Below, piece after piece: positions 7,247-7,656 of a stretch of 7,656 nt of DNA (within the stretch, counting starts at the first letter, position 1; each line of letters starts with the position of its first letter). The stretch lies in contig DKDC01000004.1 of assembly GCA_002451695.1 (NCBI GenBank), positions 69,339 through 76,994 of the forward strand, read 5' to 3'. The notes below the pieces were generated by a model. That model made no database searches. It saw nothing but the letters and a program-made list of their open reading frames with translations, and had not been told where the DNA came from. Origin of the DNA: Prevotellaceae bacterium UBA6858. GTDB lineage: Bacteria; Bacteroidota; Bacteroidia; Bacteroidales; Bacteroidaceae. The position numbers and the translations under genes were made by a program.

Positions 7247-7360
7247 TTGTAAGGGCGTATTGCATACGCCCTGAATTGCGCCGATTTGCGATGCAGTGGC
7301 AATAGTTTGCGATGCGGTTTATGCGGTGGCATACAGGGCGTATGCAATATGCCCCTACAA
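7247..7360. repeat. Nested palindromic inverted-repeat element (REP/MITE-like)
   Basis: Two 27-bp arms (7247-7273 and 7334-7360) are reverse complements with only two mismatches and enclose 60 bp. Each arm is itself a hairpin: GGGCGTAT-TGC-ATACGCCC at 7253-7271, and the equivalent at 7336-7354 with one G-U pair. The outer ends read TTGTA...TACAA. The 60-bp centre carries internal direct similarity (ATGCAGTGGCAATA at 7291, ATGCGGTGGCATA at 7321). No transposase is present. The structure resembles a non-autonomous mobile repeat or REP-type element; no target-site duplication is evident flanking the arms. Confidence 0.75.
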
Positions 7361-7394
7361 ATGGCGCAAAACCAATACCGCTAAAATTACATTT

Positions 7395-7457
7395 GATGTA
7401 AGAAAAACTATGTCCGATGTAGAAAAAATTATATCAGACATAATTCAAACTACATCA
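7395..7457 (+). repeat. Array of three 21-bp tandem repeats (right array)
   Basis: Three 21-bp units (7395-7415, 7416-7436, 7437-7457) follow the pattern GATGTA or GACATA, an A-rich core, then TATGTC, TATATC or TACATC, so each unit is also quasi-palindromic. Degenerate partial units flank it (about 7381-7394 and 7458-7467). The family is the same as at 3-65, where the reverse complement is found; unit 1 here and bases 23-43 agree at 16 of 21 positions after strand reversal. Read in phase, the units give heptads DVRKTMS, DVEKIIS and DIIQTTS. No function is assigned. Confidence 0.75.
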
Positions 7458-7606
7458 GACCTTTTTTCTCCACTTGCAAACACCTGGAAAACAAGGTGTT
7501 ATACCGAATACTTATTATACAGGTATTCTGCTGACACTTAAAGCGTTATACATTTTCTGTAATATTTCTGTTTTTATGAAAACGCGGGGGATATTTTCGG
7601 GAAAAG

Positions 7607-7638
7607 AAAAACGGCAACCGAAATCGGTTGCCGTTTTT
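7607..7638. terminator. Perfect palindromic terminator at the right edge
   Basis: A 15-bp perfect inverted repeat (7607-7621 with 7624-7638, core CGGCAACCGA/TCGGTTGCCG) is flanked by A5 and T5, giving U-tracts in both directions. On the minus strand the tract is longer (TTTTTCTTTT), and no plus-strand gene precedes it in the window. The likeliest client is therefore a minus-strand gene that ends just beyond base 7656. Confidence 0.8.
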
Positions 7639-7656
7639 GTGGGCGTTGACGGATTC

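Larger units (their letters stand above)
7064..7656. other. Long intergenic region without a convincing gene
   Basis: About 590 bp upstream of pyrK hold the pyr -33 element, a decayed direct repeat (7115-7155 and 7274-7312), a palindromic inverted-repeat element (7247-7360), a 21-bp tandem array (7395-7457) and a terminator (7607-7638). The stretch 7156-7246 shows nothing I can assign. The stretch 7458-7606 shows only AT-rich sequence and short weak inverted repeats. An 81-codon frame from a GTG at 7296 to 7541 starts inside the inverted-repeat element and runs through the 21-bp array; it has no ribosome site or promoter and is judged spurious. Confidence 0.7.

Noticed and set aside
7247..7457. 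Possible CRISPR array
   Set aside because: The 21-bp units are directly adjacent with no unique spacers, the units are degenerate, and no cas gene is present.
7479..7528. Inverted repeats AACACCT/AGGTGTT (7479-7500) and GAATAC/GTATTC (7506-7528)
   Set aside because: Stems of 6-7 bp in AT-rich DNA without U-tracts or nearby genes are within what chance would give.
7296..7541. An 81-codon open frame in the right intergenic region
   Set aside because: It starts with GTG inside the inverted-repeat element, lacks a ribosome site and promoter, and much of it is the 21-bp repeat. The equivalent frame of the left array has a stop codon.
7563..7570. TATTTCTG, a near match to the -7 box TAnnTTTG on the plus strand
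   Set aside because: It has one mismatch, no TTG at 19-21 bp upstream, and a terminator shortly downstream with no gene between.

Overview
The window looks like ordinary chromosome from a member of the Bacteroidales, most plausibly a Muribaculaceae/Prevotella/Bacteroides-type gut bacterium. The reasons are the Bacteroidetes-type promoters (-7 boxes of the form TAnnTTTG ahead of tig, pepT and pyrK), weak or missing Shine-Dalgarno sequences, and protein sequences that resemble Bacteroidales versions of each family. The species cannot be named from the sequence alone.

Layout, left to right. Bases 1-155 are non-coding and begin with three tandem 21-bp units of a repeat that is probably cut by the window edge. 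A promoter at 156-185 drives the trigger factor gene tig (291-1649, +). A strong hairpin (1669-1705) separates tig from a convergent block on the minus strand. Read in its transcription direction (right to left), that block is pyrK (7035-6244), pyrD (6256-5348, overlapping pyrK by 13 bp), pepT (5303-4074, with its own -7 box just after pyrD), a terminator-like hairpin, and a 753-residue cation:proton antiporter (3986-1725). Bases 7064-7656 contain no convincing gene. They hold a decayed direct repeat, a nested palindromic inverted-repeat element, a second array of the same 21-bp repeat family in opposite orientation to the first, and a perfect 15-bp palindromic terminator next to the right edge.

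Functionally the genes are housekeeping. PyrK and PyrD form the NAD-linked class 1B dihydroorotate dehydrogenase of pyrimidine synthesis. PepT is the aminotripeptidase that finishes peptide degradation. The antiporter exchanges a monovalent cation for protons at the inner membrane. Trigger factor is the ribosome-bound chaperone. Apart from the translationally coupled pyrK-pyrD pair, nothing in the sequence ties them into one pathway.

I did not find a new multi-gene system. The least explained part is the repeat content outside the genes: a 21-bp (two helical turns) tandem repeat with phased A-tracts at both ends of the window, and the nested palindrome upstream of the pyr promoter. In the proteins, the most unusual points are the extra membrane module and tandem C-terminal RCK domains of the antiporter, and the degenerate PPIase core of trigger factor.
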